A DNA stretch of 64,000 nt from Hondaea fermentalgiana (GCA_014084085.1 NPFB01000009.1:289109-353108); one strand, 5' to 3'; numbered from the stretch's first letter, positions 29,687-39,489 are shown. Numbers and translations: made by a program. Notes: generated by a model not told the origin, from the sequence alone.

Positions 29687-30794
29687 GTGTTCTCCAAGAG
29701 CGTCCTTGCGCTCGATCCGAGCAAGAGGACGACTCGCTAGAGCCTCTCTAGCAGCAGCAGCAGCAGCAGCGAAGGGGATAGCCCTGAGGATAAATAGAAC
29801 TGAGTCTGTGTTCGATAACTTGAAAGTTGCGAACCATTATTGAAAAAGAATGTTCTTGTGCTGCAAAATTTCTTTCATTTTTTTCAGACTTGCTTCTGAG
29901 GAAGACGCGATCGCCGTTTATACCGACGGTTTGCACCCGGCTTGCCCACGCCGCTTGGTATGTTCGACTTTCCTTGACGTCGACGCATATAAATAGGGTT
30001 TGATGAGAACGGCTGGAAGTCGTGTCAAATTGTTCGTATGAGGCTCCACCTCACCAGCATGCAAGTAGAGGCCTAAATCGTATTGCTGAGTTGTGGGTTT
30101 GACGAGTCGTGCCGCTTCTTTGCAAGGCAAGATCTCGTTGGCTTACCTTCTAACTTTCCGCGCAAGTCCATCGCCCTCGTCAGCCAAGCCAATCAAGGAG
30201 GAAAAAGAAGACGATAAAATTAAAATATGTGTTCACTATCATTGCCTAACGGACGTGTGCAATCCTGATGCTTGATAGCGGATTGATCGGCAGCTGAGTG
30301 GTGGCTTTCTCAAGCTCAAAAAGTTCTCTTCCGATCACTGAACAAACTCGCGACTGAACGAAAGGTGTCCAGTAAGAATGGGAATCTACCAACACACTGT
30401 CAAAATGTTTTCATTGACGAGTTTACGCGCGCATATGCTCTATAATAGGATACGCAACGCACCCTTCTCTCTGCAGTCTGCAACGTGTATAGGTGCTTCG
30501 CGAAGAGTTCCCAGAGATCCGTTGATGTTGGAAAGCAGCCGTCAGAGAATCCTCGCACGGTGCCAAGTTGCTCAGTTGACCCTGGGCACTAATAGGCTCT
30601 ATGACCTGTCCCTATTCGGCGGCGCCTCTTACGCCGTTTCCAACGCCAGTGCGGGGTCCTTGGGGCATCAGAGCTGACCTAAAATATGTGAACGGCTCTG
30701 CCAGTGTCTTGCTCTTGTTAAACCGCCATTTTTTTTCCGACGCGCGGTGCAAGTGCCACACCGTTGATGCAAGTCTCAGTCGTGAGTGGACGAG
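29687..30794. other. Intergenic spacer between membrane paralogues, with (GCA)n
   Basis: 1.1 kb. A perfect 20-bp GCA run sits at 29751-29770, shortly after the stop of A. The rest is AT-richer unique sequence with no gene or RNA gene I can support. Confidence 0.6.
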
Positions 30795-32768
30795 ATGGCC
30801 GCGGAGAATGGCGCCGACGCGACGGGTGAAGCCCTGTCGCAGGCGTCGTCGTGCACAAGCGTCGACGACTCTACTGCTGAAGAAAACTCAAGCAAAAGGA
30901 GATTATGGGCATGGAGAGGAGCTCGTGTCTTTCCAAATTCTGCTGACCAATTTGACCGTATGGCATCACGGCGTGCCCAGCGAGAGACACTTCACATGGC
31001 ACAGCAAAAGGATGCCATAGCCAAAGACGTGGATGAGATTCACGATCAAGTATATCGCGCTGACCAACGTGTGCGCGTCTATCTTCCAGTCGGACGCGCC
31101 ATTGTTTTTGAGAGCAAGAATACCATCTGTAGTACGCTTTTACCTTTATCATTACAGTCTCTTCTCACAGCGCGAAAAACTTTGGTTGCGCGCATGGTAG
31201 TCTTCAACTCCATGCTCATTGCAGGGGCAATTCTTTACTGCTTCGGGATTCATGATCCTACATCTTGGATGGCCTTCGGCGGACTTTTGCTGACACCTCC
31301 AGCCCTTTATGGCATACTTTTCCTCAATACGACTCTGTTGCGCTTTTGTCTTCAGCAGTTCTCGTGCAATTTTATGTTTTGCAATGTGGTGGTTCTCTGG
31401 TTCACCTTCTTCATGGGCTTTCCCAAATCAGCGCCTGTGCTCGTAGGTTTCGTCGGAATTTTTGTATGTGGCATTCTGTATTGCTATCAAGACGCCACAA
31501 CACCAGTGTTTCGCGGCCGGTGGATGGCAGTGGCTTCTGGGACGGGTCTTATTTTGCTTCTCTTGATCGTGATTTTGCACCAAGCCCATATTGCACAACT
31601 CCAGAATTCATACTTCGCGTTCGATGGATTTGAGCACGATCTCAGGATACGAATCTCTTCTTTCGCCTTCAACCTTGCTACATATCAGCTGCGTATCGTT
31701 GTCAATCATTGGACAAATGCAAGTCATCGCCTTCCATCTGCGCGATGCCATATGCGCTCCATCATTTTGTCTACAAAAGACATGATCCGTCTTAAAACCA
31801 TTGTCGACGCTCTCTGCAAACTCGAGACGAACACGGTAGACTCTTCCCTAAACGGAGGCTCAATGGAAACTGTACGCGTTGCCTATCCGGTCATCAAACC
31901 TTACATCCTGCTTCACGCAGACTGCGTCATGTCACGTTTCCTCTCGGTTCGAGCGTATCGGTTTTTGTATCGTAGGTTCTTAAAGCCTCGAGTTCTCTTT
32001 GCGACCGAACTCTGTCTCGGCGCAGGAATGACCCTGGGCGTGATTGCGGCAACGCAAATGCGATATAGAACGCTCGCCATTCCCGGATCTATATTGATTG
32101 CCATATTTTGGTACCCGCTCATTTCGATGATGAACATTCGTTTGGTACGTTCGCTTTTGAAGAGCTTCGAAGTACTCTTTGTGCTTTTCAATCTGTTAAT
32201 GACTTTCAGCTGGGCGATTTTTGGCATGCACTCGTGGCTCAACACCCTTGGATGGACGTGCGTTCTGGGTGGCTGCATCCTGACTCTCTTTTCGGATACA
32301 CTCCCTGCCAAGCTCGTGACGAGCAGAACCCGGGTAGTCATCGCGCTGGAATCTTTTCTTGGACTTACTTTCGTCACATTTCTTATCGTTCGCGGGTCTT
32401 CTGACACGATCAATGACGAACTCAGAATCCCCATGATTCCCGATGTTCATCCTCTGCAGTACATACTGGGACACATGATTAATTCTCTCATTTTTGCATT
32501 TAAAGCTGTGATTCTCGGCTTTTTCAGCAGGGGAAGTCCGTGGATATTGCGACCAGAAATGGTGACTTCGAGAATGCCTTTAAAGTTCTTTGAGCTTTTC
32601 AAAGAGCTCATGCATTTTGAGCCAGAGGACAAATTTGAGAATAGTCGCTCATCGATGGATTCGAGGACGGAGAAAAGTCGTACGCACCGCAGCGTCAGCG
32701 TACTTGGCCTCGACGAGATTCCGACAGATATCCCCGAGGAGGAAGAGAGCTCTGTCAATCATTCGTGA
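30795..32768 (+). CDS. Unrecognised polytopic membrane protein B (two-fold internal repeat; tandem paralogue of A)
   Basis: 657 aa from the first ATG (GAGATGGCC context). It is colinear with protein A and, by eye, about half identical over ~580 residues. Shared features are DQRVRVYLPVGRAIVF, a near-identical first helix (LIAGAILYCFGIHDPTS), the linker MRSIILSTKDMIRLKTI, YPVIKPYILLHADCV, LFSDTLPAKLV, and the C-terminal PLKFFELFKELMHFEPED. The same internal duplication is present: Arg183 in TTLLR matches Arg452 in RLVR, and Asp233...Pro237 matches Asp501...Pro504. The offset is again 268-269 residues, so the duplication predates the A/B split. The N-terminal ~80 and C-terminal ~60 residues differ from A and are polar and Ser/acid-rich, as expected of cytosolic tails. 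Substrate and location are unknown; there is no cleavable signal. Confidence 0.88.
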   Translation: MAAENGADATGEALSQASSCTSVDDSTAEENSSKRRLWAWRGARVFPNSADQFDRMASRRAQRETLHMAQQKDAIAKDVDEIHDQVYRADQRVRVYLPVGRAIVFESKNTICSTLLPLSLQSLLTARKTLVARMVVFNSMLIAGAILYCFGIHDPTSWMAFGGLLLTPPALYGILFLNTTLLRFCLQQFSCNFMFCNVVVLWFTFFMGFPKSAPVLVGFVGIFVCGILYCYQDATTPVFRGRWMAVASGTGLILLLLIVILHQAHIAQLQNSYFAFDGFEHDLRIRISSFAFNLATYQLRIVVNHWTNASHRLPSARCHMRSIILSTKDMIRLKTIVDALCKLETNTVDSSLNGGSMETVRVAYPVIKPYILLHADCVMSRFLSVRAYRFLYRRFLKPRVLFATELCLGAGMTLGVIAATQMRYRTLAIPGSILIAIFWYPLISMMNIRLVRSLLKSFEVLFVLFNLLMTFSWAIFGMHSWLNTLGWTCVLGGCILTLFSDTLPAKLVTSRTRVVIALESFLGLTFVTFLIVRGSSDTINDELRIPMIPDVHPLQYILGHMINSLIFAFKAVILGFFSRGSPWILRPEMVTSRMPLKFFELFKELMHFEPEDKFENSRSSMDSRTEKSRTHRSVSVLGLDEIPTDIPEEEESSVNHS

Positions 32769-33118
32769 AAGCGGTAGCCACATTCTTTTCTTGACTGAAC
32801 ACAGCATTTACGAGCCAACGAAGAGCGCATCTTTTCATTCCGGGCTGCTATACCTAGAGTACTAATGTAAGCAACGGTCTTTGCCTCGACATGATGTAAC
32901 CGAACCTCGTTCAAGAAGAAGGCGCAGCAAACGATGCCCGCGCCGCTGGCCGTTCTTCACATCAGTATGAATAGTGTGTCCTCTTGGCTCGTTTGCGTCG
33001 CACTTGCGCAGTTCGTGCTCCTACGCTGGCCCTTCGTCGTTGTGCTTCTGCGGTTCGCAATCCGGCCTGGGTCCGTCTCAATGAGGCGACCGGCCCAAAG
33101 TGCGCTTTTTGGCCCGAG

Positions 33119-33147
33119 GTTGGGCGACGAAATAAGCTTCGCCCAGC
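33119..33147. repeat. Inverted repeat, 9-bp arms (8 of 9 pair)
   Basis: GTTGGGCGA (33119-33127) and TCGCCCAGC (33139-33147) pair at 8 of 9 positions around an 11-nt loop. Confidence 0.75.
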
Positions 33148-33173
33148 CGCGGGGCGGTATATCATCTCGCGGA

Positions 33174-33215
33174 CTGCAGGGCTCCACCCTACACACAGCA
33201 GGGTAGCCCCTGCAG
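33174..33215. repeat. Bulged hairpin with 15 paired bases
   Basis: The left arm 33174-33190 pairs with the right arm 33200-33215, leaving a 9-nt loop ACACACAGC. Fifteen Watson-Crick pairs form, interrupted only by bulges at 33184-33185 (CC) and 33210 (C). Arms begin CTGCAGGG and end CCTGCAG. Confidence 0.85.
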
Positions 33216-33720
33216 CGCTCTTTATAGGGTGGGTGTGCACCGTGCCGGGACTACGCCATTGCTATGCGAAACTCTAGGTCCCCTCGCCCATGCACGTGCT
33301 GCGCGCGTTTCGCGGCCGCTGCGGCTCGCCGCTTCGAGGCGCCGCTCGGAGCTTTTTCAGCTGCCGAGGGCCGCTCGGGAGATCGGAGGGGGAGGCCACG
33401 CACCAGCCAGGCAGGCGGGCCGCGACGCGATCGAGCCAAGAGACCTAGCACTGCTCGCAGCGGGAGGGCGGGCAGGCAGGCGAACGAGCACTGACAGTAA
33501 GTAGGAGGCGAGATACGTGATCTTCGTCTTCGCCCTCTTTCGAGTCGGGCTCGCTTCGAGTGCGCGAGCAAAGCCCCAACGGCAAGCCGGATACGTACGC
33601 GGCGCGGTGCAGCGTGCGGACGCGTCTGGCTTGTTGAAGAAAGCGGGCGGGCGAAGAAGGACGCGAGCAAGGGCTGCGCGCATCGACAAGCCAGGAGATC
33701 GCGGGACAAGATTAGGCAAG

Positions 33721-34731
33721 ATGGCGGCAGCCATGGAGTTGTGGCAAGCTTTGCGCGCGGGCGACGTGGACACGGTGCGCGAACTTGCGGCCGACGAGGA
33801 CCTGCGAGAGGCGGTGAGCGAGAAGGGGTACAGAGCAATTCACCTGGTCGTGCTGGGGCATCACGTGGACGCTCTGCGCGAGCTGCTCGAGGCTGGTGCC
33901 GACGTGGACGCGCGCAGAGACGATGGATGGACTGCGCTGCACCATTGCGCAGCCTTTGGCAAGGTCGAAATGGCCCGCGTACTCCTCGAATACAACGCCT
34001 CGCTCGATGCTCGCGACAATGACGGCTGGACGGCTCTCCTCGAGGCGTGCAGTCCGGATGCGCCCGAAGAAACCAAGGCTGAAATGATCCAGCTTCTCGT
34101 CGACAAAAACGCTGATGTGAATGCGCAAAAAACCGACGGCGCTTCCCCACTTCACCTTGTTGCCGCCTCTGGAAGCGTCGCTAGTGGTGAGATTCTCTGC
34201 GATGCAGGTGCTGCGCTCGAATCGAGGCGCGGCTCGACAGGGCCCACGCCCCTTTTTGTGGCTGCAACTCGAGGCCACGCCTCCTTTGTGGTCATGCTCA
34301 TCTCACGTGGCGCGGATCCGCGCTGCCAGACGTCTCGTGGTCGCGACGCGCTCTTGAGCGCAGTAGAAGGTGAGCACCTTGACGTCGTCAAGGTTCTCGT
34401 TGCCTCTGGCGTCGCGCCGAAACGTGCGCACTTTACAGCTTCGGAGAGCGTTTCAGACGAGGTGCTCAAGGCTTTTGTTCTCTTTGCGTTGAGCTCAGAG
34501 CTCGTGGTTCGCCTTCGCTCGTGCGCAATGGAACGCTACATTCCGGACTTTTTCGACAAGGATATCACCAGTCTTGAGGCTGGTCAGGAATGCGGCGACG
34601 AAGATCTCGAGAATCTCGGCGTCGCTAGCCCCGATCACCGCGAGGCCATTATCCACACGCTTTCCAGCAAACGTTCCTCTCTGTCACGCCTTAGTCAGCG
34701 CCTCAGTCTCGGAATCCGACTGGGCAAGTGA
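33721..34731 (+). CDS. Ankyrin-repeat protein with C-terminal SAM domain
   Basis: 336 aa from ATGGCGGCAGCC, the first ATG in frame. Six ankyrin repeats occupy ~30-245. Examples are GWTALHHCAAFGKVEMARVL, GASPLHLVAASGS and PTPLFVAATRGHASFVVML, each closing on a GADVDA or NADVNA turn. One repeat is expanded by a few residues (SPDAPEETKAEM). Residues ~265-320 form a SAM-like domain: MERYIPDFFDKDITSLEAG, then DEDLENLGVASPDHREAII. It closes with a Ser/Arg/Leu-rich tail. Ankyrin repeats bind partners and SAM domains polymerise or pair with other SAM domains, so this is a scaffold or adaptor. No enzyme domain is present. The gene converges on DRC11 across 0.8 kb. Confidence 0.9.
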   Translation: MAAAMELWQALRAGDVDTVRELAADEDLREAVSEKGYRAIHLVVLGHHVDALRELLEAGADVDARRDDGWTALHHCAAFGKVEMARVLLEYNASLDARDNDGWTALLEACSPDAPEETKAEMIQLLVDKNADVNAQKTDGASPLHLVAASGSVASGEILCDAGAALESRRGSTGPTPLFVAATRGHASFVVMLISRGADPRCQTSRGRDALLSAVEGEHLDVVKVLVASGVAPKRAHFTASESVSDEVLKAFVLFALSSELVVRLRSCAMERYIPDFFDKDITSLEAGQECGDEDLENLGVASPDHREAIIHTLSSKRSSLSRLSQRLSLGIRLGK

Positions 34732-35565
34732 CCCCAGAGGCAGCAACACACGTTTTGAACAATTGTTCGAAAAGCAAGCGGGGTCGTTGAGTACTGGTGA
34801 TGGCCTCTTCTTTCTTTTCGCGTGTGTGGAAAACTGAAGATTGTGCTTTTCTTTGTGTCCAGATTCGATCCGCACCCATCTCCTTCGTTTCGTCTCGTCT
34901 CGTCTCGCAGTCAGCCAGTCAGTCAGTCTCGTCTTGAATTCTCTCGTTACATTTTTATCTTTTGCGTTCAAGCAAACGTGGTGGTGCGGAGATCTAAGAT
35001 TCAACTTTGTTCGTCTGCGTTCCGCCCGCCAATTTTTACGCTCACCATTCTCGCGTCAATGAATGCAAGACGCATGTATACACTCTTTTTGCATTTGTCC
35101 CCTCTTTCGTCTTTCAAAGGGTGGACTAGTATTATCATTGCATACCGTCTCGCATGTCTGTCCCATGCACAACTGAACAGACATGCAACATGTCTCATAG
35201 TCGGCATGCGTAGTAGAAAAAGTATTTTAAAGTTAGTAAGTAGTTAGTCCAGTAACAGAAGAACGATTTAACGCACATGAGGCGTATGCAGAGTTAGTTT
35301 TCAAAGCTGGCAATACGTGCATGTTCTGACGTACATACAAGGATCTCAAGCTGGCTCTTATGCTCTTAGAGGAAACCAGTCGACGATTTGTTGATCCTCA
35401 TTATATCCCAGACACCCCGCGATCCCTCCCTTGATATTGAAATTGCCTTCATTGTCATTGGCTCATATCTCATCGCGCGTACTTCGTCTGCCTCCCCCCC
35501 CCCCCCCCCCCCCCACATCATTCGGACATTCGTTCGTTACACTACACTGTTGAAATGCTTTTTTT
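34732..35565. other. Convergent 3' spacer, ankyrin/SAM and DRC11, with C21 run
   Basis: 834 bp of AT-richer sequence between converging genes. CGTCT pentamers and CAGT tetramers occur at ~34890-34929, and an uninterrupted run of 21 C at 35494-35514, about 50 bp beyond the DRC11 stop. No gene is supported. Confidence 0.65.
35494..35514. repeat. C21 homopolymer
   Basis: Twenty-one consecutive C (G on the transcribed DRC11 side) in its 3' flank. The true length may differ because homopolymers are error-prone. Confidence 0.85.
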
Positions 35566-38235
35566 TTACTTCTTCTTCTTCTTGGCATCCTTCTTGCCAT
35601 CGCCTGTACCATCTCCGGCAAGGATAGCCTTGACGGCATCGCGACGCTGCTGCAGGCCAGAAATGCTCGCCGTAAAGGCCTGAAATTTGACATTGTCCTC
35701 CTGATATGTCAAAGGCAGCATGGAAAGCGGGCCAACAAAGTCCTGCTCCGTGACGGGTCGCGTCTTGAGTGTCTCACAACGCCGCTGCGTGAGCGTTCGC
35801 GATATCGCAGTGCGAATATTGCCCGCCGAGTAGCCTTCAGACACGAGCGAGAGTGCAAAGAGATCGATCGTGTCGGGGATGTCCATTTCCAACTTGTCAA
35901 AGGCCTCTTCCAAAAACGCTCGCCACAACATCACACGTGAAGCATAGTCTGGGTACGGTAGATGCAGCTGCATCTGAAAGACAGTGCGCAAGTCTTTGTG
36001 CTCCGTATCCGGAATATTGAACGGCTCGCTCGTGCAGCCAAGCACCACAACCCGCTCCTCTGGCTTGAGCGAGTTCGCGTAGGTGACGAGGTCCTTCTTA
36101 AATTTTGCCGCATCCCCGGCGCCTCCCTTCTTCTTGCCGACAAAGATGCGGTCGACCTGGTCAATGTAAATCACCCCAGGGGCAAATTCCGGGTGCCGTG
36201 CCACTGCAAAGGCCATGTGCACCAGACGAGTTGGACCGCTCTTGCCCTCACGAAACTCCTTTGGGAGGTTGTCAAGCACCGATGCTGAAAGATTGATGAG
36301 CACCGCGTTGGTGTGGTTGGCTACAGCCTGCACAGCCGTCGTCTTCCCGCTGCCGGCCGGGCCATAGAGCAGCGCTGACTTGGCATACGGCGCGGTGACG
36401 CGCAAGAACGGACTGCCTAGCGGCAGCACAATCTGCTCCGTGAGTAAAGATCGAATCTGGGAAAGAGACGGGTCTTGTGGGACCCAGTTGCCCCAGGCAT
36501 CCTTGGCCTCGCTCTGCGACTGGTACGTGGATCCAAGATAGTTAAATTCGCCAATGAGGTCAGCCAGGCGCCCCGGAGAGGCCTCGCAAACGACGCCATG
36601 CTCAATGAGAGTGCCCAGCATCTCTTCAAACTCCATGCCTGCGCAGAGTTTTTCACCTGGAAGCGGCTTGCCCTTCTTGCCCTTCTTGTCTTTCTTGCCC
36701 TTTTTACCTTTTTTCCCCTTATCCTTCTTCTTTTTACCCTTTTTCGCGCCCGAGGCGGCCTCGAGCTGCGCCTTGAGGTTCTGCAGCTGCACAACGAGCA
36801 TCTTGTCCACATTCTCTCGAACTTCCTCCTCAACATTGGGGCGCACCACGTTTTTGGCCAGGTCAACATCGTGCTTTTGTTGGAAATTGTTCGACTCGTC
36901 GCGGTCCAGCCACACGCCGCTAAAGCGATCCAAGCAGTCCTGCAAAGTCGCTGTGAACTGAGTGGGGCCCGTGAGGGGCGGGATTTTCTCTGCCTCCTCT
37001 TCTTCCTCGCCTTTGCCCTTCTTCTTGTCGTCTTTACCACCTTTGCCCTTCTTGGCGGCTTCAGCCTCGGCAGCCGCTGCAGCAGCGGCAGCCTCGGGGT
37101 CCTCGTCACCCTCTGGGTTCTGAGCGAGATAAAAGTCGCCAAGATCCTCGGGAAAGACACCCTTGCCGAGTTCATCGGTGAACCAGGCTCGCCTTTCATC
37201 CATCATGCGCTCGCGCATATCTGGACCTTCTTCCTCGAGGACCGTGCCGTGCAAGTCAATAAGAGCCTGAGAGTACCCATCTTCGTTCTCCTTTTGCTCC
37301 AATTTACGTCGTGCGCGCGCCTGGTCGAGCTCTTCGTATCGCTTTGCTTCCTCGCGCTTGCTCTCAGCATCATCCCACAGCTTGGGTCGACTCATCCCGA
37401 TAAAGGCCAGCTCTTGCTCGCGCTCAAGATTTGCGGCGCGACGCGACCGGAGCCCGCGGTAGAGACGCTGAATGTGTCCTGCAGCCGTCTCGGGTTCCAT
37501 TTCCAGCGCAGCCGAAGCACCCATGGCAGTTTGCGTCGCTGACTTAAAGGCAGGCGTCTTGGTATTTGCGCCTTCTTCGGCCGAGAGCCGCTCCGTAAGC
37601 TTGGCATGAACAATACCTTGGCGACCACGCTCCATGCGTTGAATAAGCTCGATGGCCTCGGCGAGTGTAAAGTCCACCAAGGGAGGAGCCACTTTTTCTT
37701 CGCGGTCAAGTTCGAGTCCAATATCAGCGTCTTCTCCAAGCTTCATTGTCTTGACTGCCTGAATTAGCTTGTCGCGCGCGGCTTGTTTGTCGGCGGCTTC
37801 CTCGACAAAGTATCTCGGGATTGGCACCTCGAGAACTTTTGGGGGAAGCTTCAGATCAACGAGCATATCGTCCAAGTTCACATATGGCCACGCGAGCGGA
37901 CCATCGCAGCCTTCAGCAACCAGAGAGGGATGAGCCGGGTTCCACTTGATGAGGAGTGCTTTGAGTTCGACGATGCGAGACATGACGAGTTCGAGCACAA
38001 GTTTGATATCAACTCGCTTCTGGGGTTGTACGATACCATCAAAGCATCCTTCAAGCGTGCGGAATATCTCCAGATACTTGACGTACAAAGATGCCCAGTG
38101 CTGGTTTGCTTCAGTTAAACTTGGCGGCGCCGTTGGGTCCTTGCCACCTGAGAGAGTATGATCCTCCAGGTAGAGCTGCTCCTTGAGCTCTGCCATTGCG
38201 TCTCTCCATTTCGCATCGTAGATGCTGTGCGCCAT
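35566..38235 (-). CDS. IQCA1: IQ and AAA domain protein (DRC11 / IQCA1), flagellar nexin-dynein regulatory complex
   Basis: 889 aa (human IQCA1 is about 820). The N-terminus MAHSIYDAKWRDAM, then LYVKYLEIFRTLE and QPQKRVDIKLVLE, follows the family pattern, which favours the ATG at 38235. The frame is open 28 codons further but has no ATG. IPIPRYF follows, and an IQ motif HIQRLYRGLRSRRA near residue 250. Two Lys-rich tracts (~388-408 and ~495-525) flank a middle region. The C-terminal AAA domain has Walker A GPAGSGKT (625-632) and a Walker B-like VIYIDQVD with Gln693 where the catalytic Glu is expected. The protein belongs to the nexin-dynein regulatory complex of 9+2 axonemes, implying a motile flagellate stage. 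It is divergent with DDB1. Confidence 0.92.
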   Translation of the reverse strand: MAHSIYDAKWRDAMAELKEQLYLEDHTLSGGKDPTAPPSLTEANQHWASLYVKYLEIFRTLEGCFDGIVQPQKRVDIKLVLELVMSRIVELKALLIKWNPAHPSLVAEGCDGPLAWPYVNLDDMLVDLKLPPKVLEVPIPRYFVEEAADKQAARDKLIQAVKTMKLGEDADIGLELDREEKVAPPLVDFTLAEAIELIQRMERGRQGIVHAKLTERLSAEEGANTKTPAFKSATQTAMGASAALEMEPETAAGHIQRLYRGLRSRRAANLEREQELAFIGMSRPKLWDDAESKREEAKRYEELDQARARRKLEQKENEDGYSQALIDLHGTVLEEEGPDMRERMMDERRAWFTDELGKGVFPEDLGDFYLAQNPEGDEDPEAAAAAAAAEAEAAKKGKGGKDDKKKGKGEEEEEAEKIPPLTGPTQFTATLQDCLDRFSGVWLDRDESNNFQQKHDVDLAKNVVRPNVEEEVRENVDKMLVVQLQNLKAQLEAASGAKKGKKKKDKGKKGKKGKKDKKGKKGKPLPGEKLCAGMEFEEMLGTLIEHGVVCEASPGRLADLIGEFNYLGSTYQSQSEAKDAWGNWVPQDPSLSQIRSLLTEQIVLPLGSPFLRVTAPYAKSALLYGPAGSGKTTAVQAVANHTNAVLINLSASVLDNLPKEFREGKSGPTRLVHMAFAVARHPEFAPGVIYIDQVDRIFVGKKKGGAGDAAKFKKDLVTYANSLKPEERVVVLGCTSEPFNIPDTEHKDLRTVFQMQLHLPYPDYASRVMLWRAFLEEAFDKLEMDIPDTIDLFALSLVSEGYSAGNIRTAISRTLTQRRCETLKTRPVTEQDFVGPLSMLPLTYQEDNVKFQAFTASISGLQQRRDAVKAILAGDGTGDGKKDAKKKKK

Positions 38236-39489
38236 CTTGTCGCGGTTGTGCGCCGAGGCGGCCTCTGCTGCGACGTCTGCTGCAGAGACGGAAAGAGATG
38301 TACTCTTGAGCGTTTCCACTCCACCTCAAGCTTGCGCACCTCGCAAGCGACCGTCGCAGCTCAGCTGCGGTCAACGGCGCCGCCACTTCTTTCGAAAACG
38401 AGAAAGAACAAGGAGAGCTCGAAAAGCCTTTGAGACACGAGCAAAAGCGATGCGGCCGCACAGCGTCTATGCGACGAAGAAGGCGAAAAAAATCACGCAA
38501 CCCGCACAAGCTTTCGTTTTCCCTTGCCAAGCCTTCGACTCTCACTCGCGTGCTCGCTCGCTCGCTCGCTCGCCCTTGGCTTGCGTTTTCCTTGCACCTC
38601 GTGCCAGTTGTCAGACGGCACGTAGAGGACAGCTGACGCCCAGTACGCTGTCGCCTGACTGTCGAAGGCAAAGCTTAAAAGCAAAAAGCAAGTATACGTT
38701 CCTATTTATCCGATTCTTCGCTGATCATCCATTCATAAGCGTACAACATTTGTTCTTGTTTTCCACGGCATATCTAACAGACCGGCCAAGTAGCTCAAAT
38801 TCTCCTCCTCCTCCCCTCCTCCTCCTCTCTCTCGCTCCAACATCTTCTCCATCATCATCCATCATCCCTACCTACACCCCTTCCCTCGCGCCTCCGCTTC
38901 GCTCCCTCCCAACGGACACTCTGCGCGCCGCGGCACGACCGCAAAAGCTCCAGCGCTTCCAGTGCAGAACGCAATTTTCGCCCAATCTGCGTTGCGCCGC
39001 CGTTCTTTCGTTCTCCCCAGTGTTCTCGCGGCGGGCCTCTCGATCTTCTTCTTCCCCTTCTATCCATCGATCGCCCAATCACCCAATCCAATCCAACGCG
39101 GCAGCGGCGCGAGCGCGCGCGCGGGGACGAGGCGAGAGCGCGGGGCATCGCAGCGCGGCGCGGCGCGGCGCAGTCTGCGGGAGAGCGCGGCGGCGCGGCG
39201 CGAGGCCGTCCGTCTGTTCGTTCGTCCGTTCGTTCGTTCGTTCGATCGCGCGTCGCGAGGAGAGGCAGTTAGGCGCCGTCGCGGTGGTTGGGCGCCAGCG
39301 AGCGAGCGAGCGAGCGAGCGAGGCCGGGCGGCTCACGCCACGCGCGCGCAGGGGAGCGGGCGGGCACGCGCCGAGCAGGCAGAGAGGAGCAGCAGAAGAG
39401 GGCCCTTTTCCTCGCCTTGTTCGCAGGCACGAGCGGGCGAGCGTCCGGGCGGAGATTTGGACTCCCGCGAACAGCGGTGCTGAGCGAGA
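38236..39489. promoter_or_regulatory. Divergent upstream region, DRC11 / DDB1, with three microsatellites
   Basis: 1.25 kb between outward-facing genes. It has (GCTC)n at 38551-38573, (TTCG)n at 39215-39246 and (GCGA)n at 39298-39322, the last two close upstream of DDB1 in a very G+C-rich stretch. Long open frames cross it but are Ser/Arg-rich low-complexity readings. Confidence 0.55.
39215..39322. repeat. (TTCG)n and (GCGA)n microsatellite pair
   Basis: Two tetranucleotide runs lie about 50 bp apart, 170-270 bp before the DDB1 ATG. Confidence 0.9.

Larger units (their letters stand above)
32769..33720. promoter_or_regulatory. Spacer upstream of ankyrin/SAM gene, with inverted repeats
   Basis: 950 bp. 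The left part is AT-richer 3' sequence of protein B. From ~33060 it is G+C-rich and holds two inverted repeats (separate entries). A TTTATAG stretch lies at about 33220, a TATA-like element some 500 bp before the ankyrin gene ATG. The frame upstream of the ATG is open but has no earlier ATG in frame. Confidence 0.5.

Noticed and set aside
35494..35514. C21 run as a possible telomere-like element
   Set aside because: A pure homopolymer inside a normal intergenic spacer, with no telomeric repeat unit nearby.
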